Part shown: piece after piece, positions 44,239 through 52,540 of the stretch
How positions within the stretch are numbered: the stretch's first letter is position 1
Layout: every line of letters starts with the position of its first letter
Assembly (NCBI RefSeq): GCF_000878135.1
Contig: NZ_JXQZ01000032.1
Location: 124,001-188,000, forward strand
Origin: Frigoribacterium sp. MEB024
Lineage (GTDB): Bacteria; Actinomycetota; Actinomycetes; Actinomycetales; Microbacteriaceae
Direction: 5' to 3'
DNA: 64,000 bases
Notes under the pieces: generated by a model
Database searches by the model: none
Told to the model about the DNA's origin: nothing
The model's input: only the letters and a program-made list of their open reading frames with translations
Position numbers and translations under genes: made by a program

Positions 44239-45287
44239 GGACCCCGTACCGCGTCCTCTTCGACGTCGTCTTCGCCAAGATGGACCCCGAGGACGCCCAC
44301 CATCTCGCCTTCCGGGTCATCAAGGCGATCCCCAAGGTGGGCCTGGCCGGCGTCGTCGGACGCCTGACGGCCCCGGCGCCGTCCCTCGCCGTCGAGGCGC
44401 TCGGACTCCACTTCGCCTCCCCCTTCGGCGTCGCGGCAGGCTTCGACAAGGACGCCAAGGGCATCGCCGGTCTCGGCGCCCTCGGGTTCGGGCACGTCGA
44501 GGTGGGCACGGTGACGGCTCGGCCACAGTCCGGCAACGACCGCCCTCGGCTCTTCCGGCTCGTCCCCGACCTCGCCGTCGTGAATCGCATGGGGTTCAAC
44601 AACTCCGGCGCCCACGCGGCGGCCCTCGAACTCAGCCGGGCACGATCGGCTCCGTCACGGCCCGTCATCGGCGTGAACATCGGGAAGAGTCGCGTCGTGG
44701 ACGTCGACGACGCGATCGACGACTACCTGGCCAGCACGCGCCTCCTGGCTCCTCTCGCCGATTACCTCGCGGTGAACGTCAGTTCGCCCAACACACCCGG
44801 ACTCCGGGGGCTGCAAGAGCTCGACAGGCTCGCCCCGCTCCTCGAGGCCGTCCGCGACGCCGCGGGGAACACCCCCGTGCTGGTCAAGATCGCACCCGAC
44901 CTCGACGACGAGGGGGTCCGTCGGATCGGTGCCCTCGTCACCGAGCTCGGCCTGGCGGGCGTGATCGCCACCAACACGACAGTGTCGCGAGAGGGCCTCG
45001 TCACCGACGGGTCCGTGGTCGAGGCCGCGGGAGCCGGTGGCCTCTCGGGTGCGCCGCTCGCCACGCGATCCCTCGAGGTCTTGAGGCTCGTCCGGGAGTC
45101 CGTCCCGAGCGAGACGTGCGTCATCTCCGTCGGGGGCGTATCGAGCGCCGAGGACGTCGACGAACGACTGCGCGCCGGGGCCACGTTGGTGCAGGGCTAC
45201 ACGGCCTTCCTCTACCGCGGGCCGCTCTGGGCGCGCCAGGTCAACCGAGGGCTCGTCGCCCTGCGGCGACGTCGACCCTCGGCCTGA
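44235..45287 (+). CDS. pyrD: Dihydroorotate dehydrogenase (quinone, class 2)
   Basis: A 350-residue membrane-associated flavoprotein that oxidises dihydroorotate to orotate and passes electrons to quinone. The N-terminal helix region '[17 protein letters not shown]' is typical of class 2; '[20 protein letters not shown]', '[15 protein letters not shown]', '[14 protein letters not shown]' (catalytic Ser) and '[17 protein letters not shown]' follow. GTG 44235 overlaps nrdR. A 13-bp stem terminator lies downstream. Confidence 0.96.
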   Translation: MRTPYRVLFDVVFAKMDPEDAHHLAFRVIKAIPKVGLAGVVGRLTAPAPSLAVEALGLHFASPFGVAAGFDKDAKGIAGLGALGFGHVEVGTVTARPQSGNDRPRLFRLVPDLAVVNRMGFNNSGAHAAALELSRARSAPSRPVIGVNIGKSRVVDVDDAIDDYLASTRLLAPLADYLAVNVSSPNTPGLRGLQELDRLAPLLEAVRDAAGNTPVLVKIAPDLDDEGVRRIGALVTELGLAGVIATNTTVSREGLVTDGSVVEAAGAGGLSGAPLATRSLEVLRLVRESVPSETCVISVGGVSSAEDVDERLRAGATLVQGYTAFLYRGPLWARQVNRGLVALRRRRPSA

Positions 45288-45320
45288 CGAGATCTCGCGC
45301 CGACGAGGCCGAGACCGCGA

Positions 45321-45351
45321 AACGGCGTCACCCACCAGGGGTGACGCCGTT
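45321..45351. terminator. Bidirectional terminator between pyrD and the DUF3043 gene
   Basis: A perfect 13-bp stem, AACGGCGTCACCC (45321-45333) with GGGTGACGCCGTT (45339-45351), closes on a 5-nt loop between convergent genes. Confidence 0.88.
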
Positions 45352-45371
45352 CGTCGTCCGGGGTGACGCGC

Positions 45372-45950
45372 CTAGGCGGTGGGGTAGTCGCCGCGCTTGA
45401 CCTGCGGCTTGGGCAGGCGCATGGGCTTGAGCTGCATCGCGCGCATGGCGGCGTACCAGCGGTTGCCCTTGCGGACGTTCTCGGCGCCGTACTTGGCGGC
45501 GAGCTTGCGGTTGACGCTGCGACCGACGATGAGGCAGTCGACGACGGCGAGGGCGAAGAACCCCCAGAGCACGAGCAGCGTGATCGACTGGATGGCGGCC
45601 GACTGCACGAGCGTCATCGCGATGACGACGACCATGATCGGGATCATGGCCTCGCCCACACTGAAGCGGGCGTCGACGTGGTCACGGATGAAGCGACGCT
45701 GCGGGCCCTTGTCGCGGTCGGGCAGGAATCGTTCCTCGCCGTTCGCGAGGCCGACGCGGGCACGGTCACGCTGCTCGGCGAGACGGGCCCGCTGTGCCTT
45801 CTGGGCTTCTTTGCCCGAGGCGACGAGGGGCCTCTGGTTGGCGGCCTCGCGCTCGCGTCGCGTGGGCGTCGGGCGACCCTTGCCGACCGCGGTCGACTCG
45901 GGCTCGGCGACGGTGGTCGTCTCGGTCGTCTTGCTGTCTGGCTTGGCCAC
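45372..45950 (-). CDS. DUF3043 membrane protein
   Basis: A 192-residue protein. A highly charged N-terminal half ('TPTRREREAANQRPL', then many Arg/Glu) is followed by two adjacent membrane segments ('AMIPIMVVVIAMTLVQSAAI' and 'ITLLVLWGFFALAVVDCLIV') and a basic tail. The 'GKGRPTPTRREREAANQRPL' start is the DUF3043 hallmark; the family is actinobacterial and of unknown function. It is divergent from the M20 gene, with 41 bp between starts. Confidence 0.9.
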   Translation of the reverse strand: MAKPDSKTTETTTVAEPESTAVGKGRPTPTRREREAANQRPLVASGKEAQKAQRARLAEQRDRARVGLANGEERFLPDRDKGPQRRFIRDHVDARFSVGEAMIPIMVVVIAMTLVQSAAIQSITLLVLWGFFALAVVDCLIVGRSVNRKLAAKYGAENVRKGNRWYAAMRAMQLKPMRLPKPQVKRGDYPTA

Positions 45951-45978
45951 GGGAGATCCTCAGGGTTGTCCGAGTTCC

Positions 45979-45984
45979 TAAGAT
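45979..45984 (+). promoter_or_regulatory. -10 box of the M20 peptidase gene, leaderless arrangement
   Basis: TAAGAT ends 7 nt before ATG 45992, and the gap to the divergent gene is only 41 bp, so no leader or ribosome site can be accommodated. Confidence 0.5.
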
Positions 45985-45991
45985 TACCTGC

Positions 45992-47407
45992 ATGAGCGAC
46001 TCGCAGCATCCCGTCCGACCGACCGATCCCCGTACTGTCAGCGAACTCGCGGAGGCCGTGCACGCGGGTCTGCCCGCGACGATCGCCGACCTCGGCGCCC
46101 TCGTGCGCATCCCCTCCGTCTCGTGGGACGCCTTCGACCCCGAGCAGGTGCGACGCAGCGCCGACGCGGTCGCCGCCCTGGTCGAGGGCACGGGCCTCTT
46201 CGACCAGGTGGCCGTGAGCAGGGCCCCCATCGGTGGCACCGGCACCCTCGGCCAGCCCGCCGTGCTCGCCCGCCGTGCGGCTCGCGACGGCAAGCCGACC
46301 ATCCTCCTGTACGCGCACCACGACGTGCAGCCGCAGGGCGACGACGCCGACTGGGACACCCCTCCGTTCGAGCCGACGGTCAAGGGCGACCGGCTGTACG
46401 GGCGTGGGGCCTCCGACGACAAGGCCGGCGTGATGACGCACGTGGCGGCCCTCCGCGCGGTGCACGAGGTGATGGGGGACGACCTCGGCGTCGGCGTCTC
46501 GTTGTTCATCGAGGGCGAGGAGGAGTTCGGTTCCCGCTCCTTCGCCGACTTCCTCGTGCAGCACGAGGACGAGCTGCGTGCGGACGTGATCGTCGTGGCG
46601 GACTCCGACAACTGGAGCACGACGGTGCCCGCCATCACCGTCGGCCTGCGCGGCAACGTGACCTTCCGCCTCACCGTCCGCACCCTGGCCCACGCGTCCC
46701 ACTCCGGCATGCTCGGCGGGGCGGTCCCCGACGCCATGCTGGCGATGGTGAAGCTGCTCGCGACCCTGCACGACGACGACGGCAGCGTGGCCGTGGCCGG
46801 GCTGACGAGTCGCGAGGCCGATCACCCCGAGCAGAGCGAGCAGAAGCTGCGGGACGAGAGCGGGCTGCTCGAGGGCGTGACCCCCATCGGCCGCGGTCCG
46901 ATCCTGAGTCGGGTGTGGTCGCAGCCGTCGATCACCGTGACCGGCATCGATGCACCGTCGGTCGCCAACGCCTCCAACACGCTGAGCCCCGAGGTGTCGG
47001 TCCGCATCAGCGCCCGCATCGCTCCCGGGCAGACCGCCGAGGACGCCTACGCCGCCCTGGAGGCGCACCTGCGGGCACACGCACCGTTCGGCGCCCACGT
47101 GCAGATCGACGACGTCGACCAGGGTGATCCGTTCCTGGTGGACACCACCGGCACCGCCATCGCCGACGCCACCGTCGCGATGACCGAGGGCTGGGGCGAG
47201 GCGCCGGTCCAGACGGGCATCGGCGGATCGATCCCGTTCATCGCCGACCTCGTCCGGACCTTCCCCGAGGCGCAGATCCTCGTGACCGGCGTCGAGGACC
47301 CCGACACCCGGGCGCACAGCCCGAACGAATCGCAACACCTCGGCGTGCTGCATCGGGCCATCCTCAGCGAAGCGATCCTGCTGGCGCGCCTCGACGCGAG
47401 GGGCTGA
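45992..47407 (+). CDS. M20-family dipeptidase
   Basis: A 471-residue zinc peptidase of the M20 (ArgE/DapE/CPG2) superfamily. Metal and catalytic residues are in 'LYAHHDVQPQG' (His), 'YGRGASDDKAG' (Asp), 'FIEGEEEFGS' (Glu pair), 'VVADSDNW' (Asp) and the C-terminal 'DTRAHSPNESQHLG' (His). A lid/dimerisation domain sits in the middle ('LRGNVTFRLTVRTL'). Annotated relatives cleave dipeptides; the exact substrate is not fixed. ATG 45992 appears to be leaderless. It is followed by a motif-built hairpin (47416-47460). Confidence 0.93.
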   Translation: MSDSQHPVRPTDPRTVSELAEAVHAGLPATIADLGALVRIPSVSWDAFDPEQVRRSADAVAALVEGTGLFDQVAVSRAPIGGTGTLGQPAVLARRAARDGKPTILLYAHHDVQPQGDDADWDTPPFEPTVKGDRLYGRGASDDKAGVMTHVAALRAVHEVMGDDLGVGVSLFIEGEEEFGSRSFADFLVQHEDELRADVIVVADSDNWSTTVPAITVGLRGNVTFRLTVRTLAHASHSGMLGGAVPDAMLAMVKLLATLHDDDGSVAVAGLTSREADHPEQSEQKLRDESGLLEGVTPIGRGPILSRVWSQPSITVTGIDAPSVANASNTLSPEVSVRISARIAPGQTAEDAYAALEAHLRAHAPFGAHVQIDDVDQGDPFLVDTTGTAIADATVAMTEGWGEAPVQTGIGGSIPFIADLVRTFPEAQILVTGVEDPDTRAHSPNESQHLGVLHRAILSEAILLARLDARG

Positions 47408-47415
47408 CCGGCGCG

Positions 47416-47460
47416 ACCCGCGCCTCCTCGGAACCGTTGTCGAGCGGGGGAGGCGCGGGT
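47416..47460. repeat. Inverted pair of the GGAGGCGCGG motif forming a hairpin
   Basis: ACCCGCGCCTCC (47416-47427) and GGAGGCGCGGGT (47449-47460) are perfect 12-bp complements separated by 21 nt, right after the M20 stop. It may act as its terminator. Confidence 0.7.
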
Positions 47461-47540
47461 CCGGAACAAAACCGGCCCACGGCTGCTTACACTGGTCGAC
47501 GACGAGTGCCCCGCACTCGACCCGGCCCGAAGGAGGCACC

Positions 47541-47903
47541 ATGACCGACATCGCAACCGCTCCCGTCGACGCGAAGGCGCACGGCGTGACCATCACGTCC
47601 ACCGCCGCGGACAAGGTGAAGAGCCTGCTGACGCAAGAAGGCCGGGACGACCTGCGCCTCCGCGTGGCGGTCCAGCCCGGCGGCTGCTCGGGGCTCATCT
47701 ACCAGCTGTACTTCGACGAGCGCATGCTCGACGGCGACGCGACCGTCGACTTCGACGGCGTCGAGGTCATCGTCGACAAGATGAGCGTTCCCTACCTCGA
47801 CGGTGCGGCCATCGACTTCGAGGACACCATCCAGAAGCAGGGGTTCACCATCGACAACCCCAACGCGCAGGGCAGCTGCGCCTGCGGCGACAGCTTCCAC
47901 TGA
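47541..47903 (+). CDS. erpA: Iron-sulfur cluster insertion protein ErpA (A-type carrier)
   Basis: A 120-residue A-type Fe-S carrier that delivers clusters to apoproteins. The three Cys ligands are in 'VQPGGCSGLIYQLYFD' and the C-terminal 'QGSCACGDSFH'. ATG 47541 has a strong GAAGGAGG site. It stands directly upstream of the respiratory genes, where cytochrome/Rieske maturation would need it. A TACACT box lies at 47488-47493 as a possible -10. A 13-bp hairpin ends the unit. Confidence 0.95.
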   Translation: MTDIATAPVDAKAHGVTITSTAADKVKSLLTQEGRDDLRLRVAVQPGGCSGLIYQLYFDERMLDGDATVDFDGVEVIVDKMSVPYLDGAAIDFEDTIQKQGFTIDNPNAQGSCACGDSFH

Positions 47904-47935
47904 TCGTCGCGTGACGGCTCCCGGTCGTCGGTCGA

Positions 47936-47965
47936 GAGGGGATCATCCGCGAGGGTGGTCCCCTC
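47936..47965 (+). terminator. Hairpin terminator after erpA
   Basis: A 13-bp stem (47936-47948 with 47953-47965, two G-U pairs; arms GAGGGGATCATCC and GGGTGGTCCCCTC) closes on a GCGA loop. Confidence 0.75.
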
Positions 47966-48045
47966 CCGCATGTCCGGGGGGCGTTCTCGCTCGACGTCGA
48001 GAGGCTTCCGGCGCGTGCCGTGCGCTGGGGGGTCGAACCTGCGAG

Positions 48046-48051
48046 TAAGCT
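48046..48051 (+). promoter_or_regulatory. Candidate -10 box for the ctaC operon
   Basis: TAAGCT fits TANNNT, giving a leader of about 55 nt that ends in the ribosome site GAGAGG before GTG 48112. Confidence 0.4.
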
Positions 48052-48111
48052 AGGCAGGTCCCCGTCAACACTGGGAACACCCCCCACTGTCGTGTCATCC
48101 GAGAGGTAACA

Positions 48112-49008
48112 GTGCGTTCTAACCGCCGTCTTCGTTGGGCTGCCGCCCCCATGGCAGTCGTCCTGGCTCTCGTGCTAGCGGGGTGCACCACCGACCAGCT
48201 GCAGGGGTGGCTGCCCACCACCGCGGGCACGACCAACCACGTGGACCGCGTCATCGGCCTCTGGGTCACTTCGTGGATCGTGCTGTTGATCGTCGGCGTC
48301 ATCGTGTGGGGCCTGATCATCTGGGTGTGCGTGGCGTACCGCCGGCGCAAGGGCCAGACGGGCCTGCCCGTACAGCTCCGCTACAACATGCCGATCGAGA
48401 TCTTCTACACGGTCGTGCCCCTGATCCTCGTGCTGGGCTTCTTCGCCTTCACCGCCCGCGACCAGGCCGCCATCGAGGCGCCCACCGCGAGCCCTGACGT
48501 GAAGATCGACGTCTACGCCAAACGCTGGGCCTGGGACTTCAACTACATCGACCAGCAGAACGAAGACGAGAGCGTCTACTACCAGGGCATCCAGGCGCAA
48601 GAGCTGGGTGACGGCACGATCGACGAGAGCCAGCTCCCCGAGCTCTACCTCCCCGTCGGCAAGACCGTGCAGATCGACCTCAAGTCGCGCGACGTGGCCC
48701 ACTCCTTCTGGATCATCGACTTCCTCTACAAGAAGGACACGATCCCCGGCAAGACCAACTCGATGTACTTCACGCCCGAGAAAGAAGGCACGTTCAGCGG
48801 AAAATGCGCTGAGTTGTGCGGCGAGTACCACTCGCTGATGCTCTTCAACGTCAAGGTCGTGTCGCAGTCCGAGTACGACCAGTACCTGCAGACGCTCGAC
48901 GCCGAGGGAAACACCGGCCTCTTGGGCGACCAGTACAACACCAACACCAACCAGCCGGGCACCGAGGCACCTGCCAACGCCGCCGGCACCGAAGACTCCG
49001 AGAAGTAA
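48112..49008 (+). CDS. ctaC: Cytochrome c oxidase subunit II, lipoprotein
   Basis: A 298-residue subunit of the aa3 oxidase. The N-terminus is a lipoprotein signal peptide with lipobox 'LVLAGC'; two membrane segments follow. The CuA site is intact in '[14 protein letters not shown]' with His in '[11 protein letters not shown]'. CtaC accepts electrons from the diheme QcrC within the bcc-aa3 supercomplex. GTG 48112 has GAGAGG upstream. ctaD follows after 11 bp. Confidence 0.96.
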   Translation: MRSNRRLRWAAAPMAVVLALVLAGCTTDQLQGWLPTTAGTTNHVDRVIGLWVTSWIVLLIVGVIVWGLIIWVCVAYRRRKGQTGLPVQLRYNMPIEIFYTVVPLILVLGFFAFTARDQAAIEAPTASPDVKIDVYAKRWAWDFNYIDQQNEDESVYYQGIQAQELGDGTIDESQLPELYLPVGKTVQIDLKSRDVAHSFWIIDFLYKKDTIPGKTNSMYFTPEKEGTFSGKCAELCGEYHSLMLFNVKVVSQSEYDQYLQTLDAEGNTGLLGDQYNTNTNQPGTEAPANAAGTEDSEK

Positions 49009-49019
49009 GGCACGGTTCG

Positions 49020-50765
49020 ATGAGCTCAGCCACCGCCACCCGCCCCACCACCGGTGGGACCTCGTCCGGTCAGAACTTCGGTGCATCGAAGGTCGGCCGC
49101 AAGGGCAACGTCGTCGTCAACTGGATCACGTCGACCGACCACAAGACCATCGGGTACATGTACCTGATCACGTCGTTCCTCTTCTTCTGCCTCGGCGGCG
49201 TCATGGCGCTGATCATCCGCGCGCAGCTCTTCGCCCCCGGCCTCGAGATCGTCGCCACCAAAGAGCAGTACAACCAGCTCTTCACGATGCACGGCACGAT
49301 CATGCTGCTCATGTTCGCGACCCCGCTGTTCTCCGGCTTCGCGAACGTCCTGATGCCGCTCCAGATCGGGGCGCCGGACGTCGCGTTCCCCCGTCTGAAC
49401 GGCTTCGCCTTCTGGCTGTACTCCTTCGGCTCGATCATCGCCGTCGCCGGCTTCCTCACCCCGCAGGGCGCTGCCTCGTTCGGCTGGTTCGCCTACGCAC
49501 CTCTGAGCGACACGACGTTCTCACCCGGGCTGGGTGGAAACCTCTGGGTGTTCGGTCTGGGCCTCACCGGCTTCAGCACGATCCTCGGTTCGGTCAACTT
49601 CATCACCACGATCGTCTCGATGCGTGCCCCGGGCATGACCATGTGGCGCATGCCCATCTTCACCTGGAACACCCTGATCACCTCGATCCTCGTGATCATG
49701 GCCTTCCCTGTGTTGGCTGCTGCTCTCTTCGGACTCGGATTCGACCGCGTCTTCGACGCCCAGGTCTTCAACCCCGCCAACGGCGGTGCCATCCTCTGGC
49801 AGCACCTGTTCTGGTTCTTCGGCCACCCCGAGGTCTACATCATCGCCCTGCCGTTCTTCGGCATCGTGTCCGAGGTGTTCCCGGTCTTCAGCCGCAAGCC
49901 GATCTTCGGGTACAAGACGCTCGTCTACGCCACCATCTCGATCGCGGCCCTGTCCGTGACGGTGTGGGCCCACCACATGTACGTCACCGGCTCCGTCCTC
50001 CTGCCGTTCTTCTCCCTGATGACCATGCTCATCGCGGTGCCCACCGGTGTGAAGATCTTCAACTGGATCGGCACGATGTGGCGTGGCTCGGTGACCTTCG
50101 AGACGCCGATGCTCTGGGCGATCGGGTTCCTGATCACCTTCACCTTCGGTGGTCTCACCGGTGTCATCCTGGCGTCGCCGCCACTCGACTTCCACGTGTC
50201 CGACACGTACTTCGTCGTGGCGCACTTCCACTACGTGGTCTTCGGCACCGTGGTCTTCGCGATGTTCTCCGGCTTCTACTTCTGGTGGCCGAAGTGGACG
50301 GGCAAGATGCTCAACGAGCGTCTCGGGAAGATCCACTTCTGGATGCTGTTCGTCGGATTCCACACGACGTTCCTCGTGCAGCACTGGCTCGGCGTCATGG
50401 GCATGCCCCGCCGCTACGCCACGTACCAGCCCGAAGACCACTTCACGTGGATGAACCAGCTTTCGACCATCGGGGCCATGTTGCTCGGCGTCTCGATCCT
50501 GCCGTTCCTCTACAACGTGTACATCACGGCTCGTCGAGCGCCCAAGGTCGAGGTCAACGACCCGTGGGGTTACTCACGCTCGCTCGAGTGGGCGACCTCC
50601 TGCCCCCCGCCGCGACACAACTTCACGTCCATCCCTCGCATCCGTTCCGAGTCGCCGGCATTCGACCTGAACCACCCCGAAGCCGGACTGCCCGTCGGCA
50701 TCGGGCCCGTGAAGGACGCACCTGACGCCCCCACGTACGATGCGTCCAGCGAGAAAGTGAAGTAG
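49020..50765 (+). CDS. ctaD: Cytochrome c oxidase subunit I
   Basis: A 581-residue heme-copper oxidase with about twelve membrane segments. It carries the heme and CuB ligands in '[12 protein letters not shown]', '[19 protein letters not shown]', 'WAHHMYVTG' and the late '[14 protein letters not shown]'. It reduces oxygen and pumps protons. ATG 49020 is 11 bp after ctaC; ctaF follows after 5 bp. Length matches family A oxidases. Confidence 0.97.
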   Translation: MSSATATRPTTGGTSSGQNFGASKVGRKGNVVVNWITSTDHKTIGYMYLITSFLFFCLGGVMALIIRAQLFAPGLEIVATKEQYNQLFTMHGTIMLLMFATPLFSGFANVLMPLQIGAPDVAFPRLNGFAFWLYSFGSIIAVAGFLTPQGAASFGWFAYAPLSDTTFSPGLGGNLWVFGLGLTGFSTILGSVNFITTIVSMRAPGMTMWRMPIFTWNTLITSILVIMAFPVLAAALFGLGFDRVFDAQVFNPANGGAILWQHLFWFFGHPEVYIIALPFFGIVSEVFPVFSRKPIFGYKTLVYATISIAALSVTVWAHHMYVTGSVLLPFFSLMTMLIAVPTGVKIFNWIGTMWRGSVTFETPMLWAIGFLITFTFGGLTGVILASPPLDFHVSDTYFVVAHFHYVVFGTVVFAMFSGFYFWWPKWTGKMLNERLGKIHFWMLFVGFHTTFLVQHWLGVMGMPRRYATYQPEDHFTWMNQLSTIGAMLLGVSILPFLYNVYITARRAPKVEVNDPWGYSRSLEWATSCPPPRHNFTSIPRIRSESPAFDLNHPEAGLPVGIGPVKDAPDAPTYDASSEKVK

Positions 50766-50770
50766 CACCG

Positions 50771-51187
50771 ATGAAGACCAACGCGACGCTGTTCTGGATC
50801 CTCGCGATCTTCTTCTTCCTCATGTGCGCGGTCTACGTGCTGTGGAGCCTGCTCGACACCGGTCAGGTCGAATGGGCGGGCACGCTCGGCATCGGTCTCG
50901 CCGGCATGCTGGGGGCCTTCCTGGCGTTCTACATGGGTCGCTCGCACGCCACTCAGGGGGGCGAGCTCCCTGAAGACCGTCTGGACGCCAACATCGACGA
51001 CGGTGACCCCGAGATGGGCTTCTTCAGCCCGTGGTCGTGGTGGCCCATCATCCTCGCTGCTGGTTGCAGCCTCATTTTCCTGGCGCTGGCCGCGGGCATG
51101 TGGATCATCTACATCGGTGCCGCTCTGACGGCCGTGGCTCTCGTCGGCTGGGTCTACGAGTACTACCGCGGCAACTTCGCACACTAG
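50771..51187 (+). CDS. ctaF: Cytochrome c oxidase subunit IV (actinobacterial CtaF)
   Basis: A 138-residue membrane protein with four hydrophobic segments ('LFWILAIFFFLMCAVYVLWS' at the start and 'IIYIGAALTAVALVGWVYEY' at the end). It is the small actinobacterial oxidase subunit found after ctaC-ctaD. ATG 50771 lies 5 bp after ctaD. A terminator follows at 51209-51240, then the gene-free stretch. Confidence 0.94.
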   Translation: MKTNATLFWILAIFFFLMCAVYVLWSLLDTGQVEWAGTLGIGLAGMLGAFLAFYMGRSHATQGGELPEDRLDANIDDGDPEMGFFSPWSWWPIILAAGCSLIFLALAAGMWIIYIGAALTAVALVGWVYEYYRGNFAH

Positions 51188-51208
51188 TTCGTCTGCTCGT
51201 TCGAGCGG

Positions 51209-51240
51209 GAAGGGCGTCGGTCTTCGGACCGGCGCCCTTC
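51209..51240 (+). terminator. Terminator of the ctaC-ctaD-ctaF operon
   Basis: A 14-bp stem, GAAGGGCGTCGGTC (51209-51222) with GACCGGCGCCCTTC (51227-51240; one G-T), closes on a TTCG tetraloop. Confidence 0.88.
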
Positions 51241-51493
51241 GTCGTCTGGCAGCTGGCGTCTGGCGCCCGGCACCTCACGTATCTCTTCTGGCGCGAGTCT
51301 CAGCACGGCAGCATCCTCGAGGAAGCGTCGCCGGCCGCCGTTCATGAATCTTGCGGTTTCACGACGTCGGCCCCACGACCGGTGGTCGGTCCGCGAGAAC
51401 GATTGGTGGCGCGGGTCTGGACAACCTTGATGACGGCAGCAGGAGGCGCTGCGGCCGGTTCTTCCTCTCTCAATGCCCTGGACAGGGGATCAG

Positions 51494-51539
51494 GGAGAGC
51501 CAGATCGCACCGCGACGGAGAGCCAGACCGCACCACGGA
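51494..51539 (+). repeat. 23-bp direct repeat, two copies
   Basis: Two adjoining units starting GGAGAGCCAGA at 51494 and 51517, with only three differences. Confidence 0.75.
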
Positions 51540-52103
51540 GATGTGACCACTTCGATGAAGCAGGGGCCACGTCTTCCGGCATGTCCTGGATGTGGGAGCT
51601 CGTCGAGACCACGCGTATGAGCGGCCATTCGGCCCAAGAAAGTTCATGACGCGACGAGGGCTTGGCCCGAGAGCCGTGACGGTCCGCGCGTGGCCGATTG
51701 CGGCAGAGCCGGCAGAGTCGCTGGTAGCGCCTGGCGCACCGTCTACCGGCAGTGGGTCACGCCCGCCGAGCAGCTATGCCGATTTGCGCCACGTGCGCCC
51801 AGGGAAGTAGATCTCACCTGCCGCGAGTACGAAGCGTCTCACCGTGATGGGGGACCGACCGAACCATGCTCTGCGAGGCGAGGACCGCAGTCCGCTGTCC
51901 GATGAGAGCAGGAGGAGGAGCGCCGAGGAGATCGGGTCCGGGACTGCAGGCGCACCCGGAGGACGGGCGGGCACGGGGCCGAGTCACCTCGTGTCGACGA
52001 CAAGAACCGGTACGGGGACCGCGGCGGGGGAGGGGCCTGTCGCACTCCTCGACTGCGGATGCCAGGGCTCCAGTCATTTGTCGGGCGGCCACAGAGGGGA
52101 GGG

Positions 52104-52240
52104 CGGCAGGCCGTCGAGCGGGCGAGGACCTTCTGGTGGGCACAGAGGAGGACGGCAGGCCGTCGAGCGGGTCAGGTCCTCCTGGTGGGCACGGAGTAGG
52201 ACGGCAGGCCGTAGAGCAGGCGAGGACCTGCCGGTGGGGA
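52104..52240 (+). repeat. 49-bp tandem repeat, about 2.8 copies
   Basis: Units begin at 52104, 52153 and 52202, each with CGGCAGGCCGT; the first two are about 88% identical (43 of 49) and the third is truncated. A further degenerate left copy may end at 52103. Units lack spacers, so this is not CRISPR. Confidence 0.85.
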
Positions 52241-52491
52241 TCTTGATGTGGCGACATGACGAGGCCCTAGCCTGTCGCGGTAGCCCAGCGCTCGAAGCGG
52301 GTGTCGTGGACGCTGCCACGATCTGCCGAAGCGGTAGAGCTTGTCACAAAGGGGGGAAATGATCACCGCTGACCGAGGGGCTGTCGCTTCGGAGTGCATG
52401 CAGGAGCAGGAGTAGCTGAGCCGGAGGCGCAGCTGGCAGCTCCCCTCGAGTGCGGTCAGGGGGGCATGTCGGCTCCCCGGGAGATGCCGAA

Positions 52492-52522
52492 GGCCCGGCT
52501 GCACGGAGCGTGCAACCGGGCC
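52492..52522 (-). terminator. Terminator of the ctaE-qcrC-qcrA-qcrB operon
   Basis: GGCCCGGCTGCACG (52492-52505) pairs with CGTGCAACCGGGCC (52509-52522), 14 bp with one mismatch, 18 bp beyond the qcrB stop on the minus strand. Confidence 0.78.
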
Positions 52523-52540
52523 CAGGGGGACTACCGAAGG

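Larger units (their letters stand above)
51241..52491. other. Gene-free 1.25-kb stretch between convergent respiratory operons
   Basis: I see no credible gene here. Open frames on both strands have weak GC bias in the third position, runs of rare AGG codons and no family motif; the 49-bp repeats inside are not a multiple of three and would shift any frame. It contains a 23-bp direct repeat, a 49-bp tandem repeat, and the exact 9-mer CTGGCAGCT at both ends (51246-51254 and 52433-52441). In relatives this junction is expected to be short, because the two operons face each other. A decayed insertion or an expanded non-coding spacer are both possible. Confidence 0.6.

Noticed and set aside
52104-52240. 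Possible CRISPR array
   Set aside because: Units are directly adjacent at a 49-bp period with no unique spacers, and no cas gene is present.
51844-52362. 172-codon plus-strand and overlapping 147-codon minus-strand open frames in the respiratory gap
   Set aside because: Rare AGG runs, no third-position GC bias, no motif, and the 49-bp repeat shifts frame within them.
52326-52392. Structured RNA from CCGAAGCG and CGCTTCGG arms 51 nt apart
   Set aside because: An 8-bp pairing over that distance is expected by chance in GC-rich DNA; no promoter or known RNA motif (RNase P, tmRNA, 6S) is visible.
51246-52441. Insertion sequence bounded by the 9-bp repeat CTGGCAGCT
   Set aside because: There is no transposase, no convincing terminal inverted repeat, and a 9-mer can recur by chance in 1.2 kb; kept only as a remark in the gap entry.
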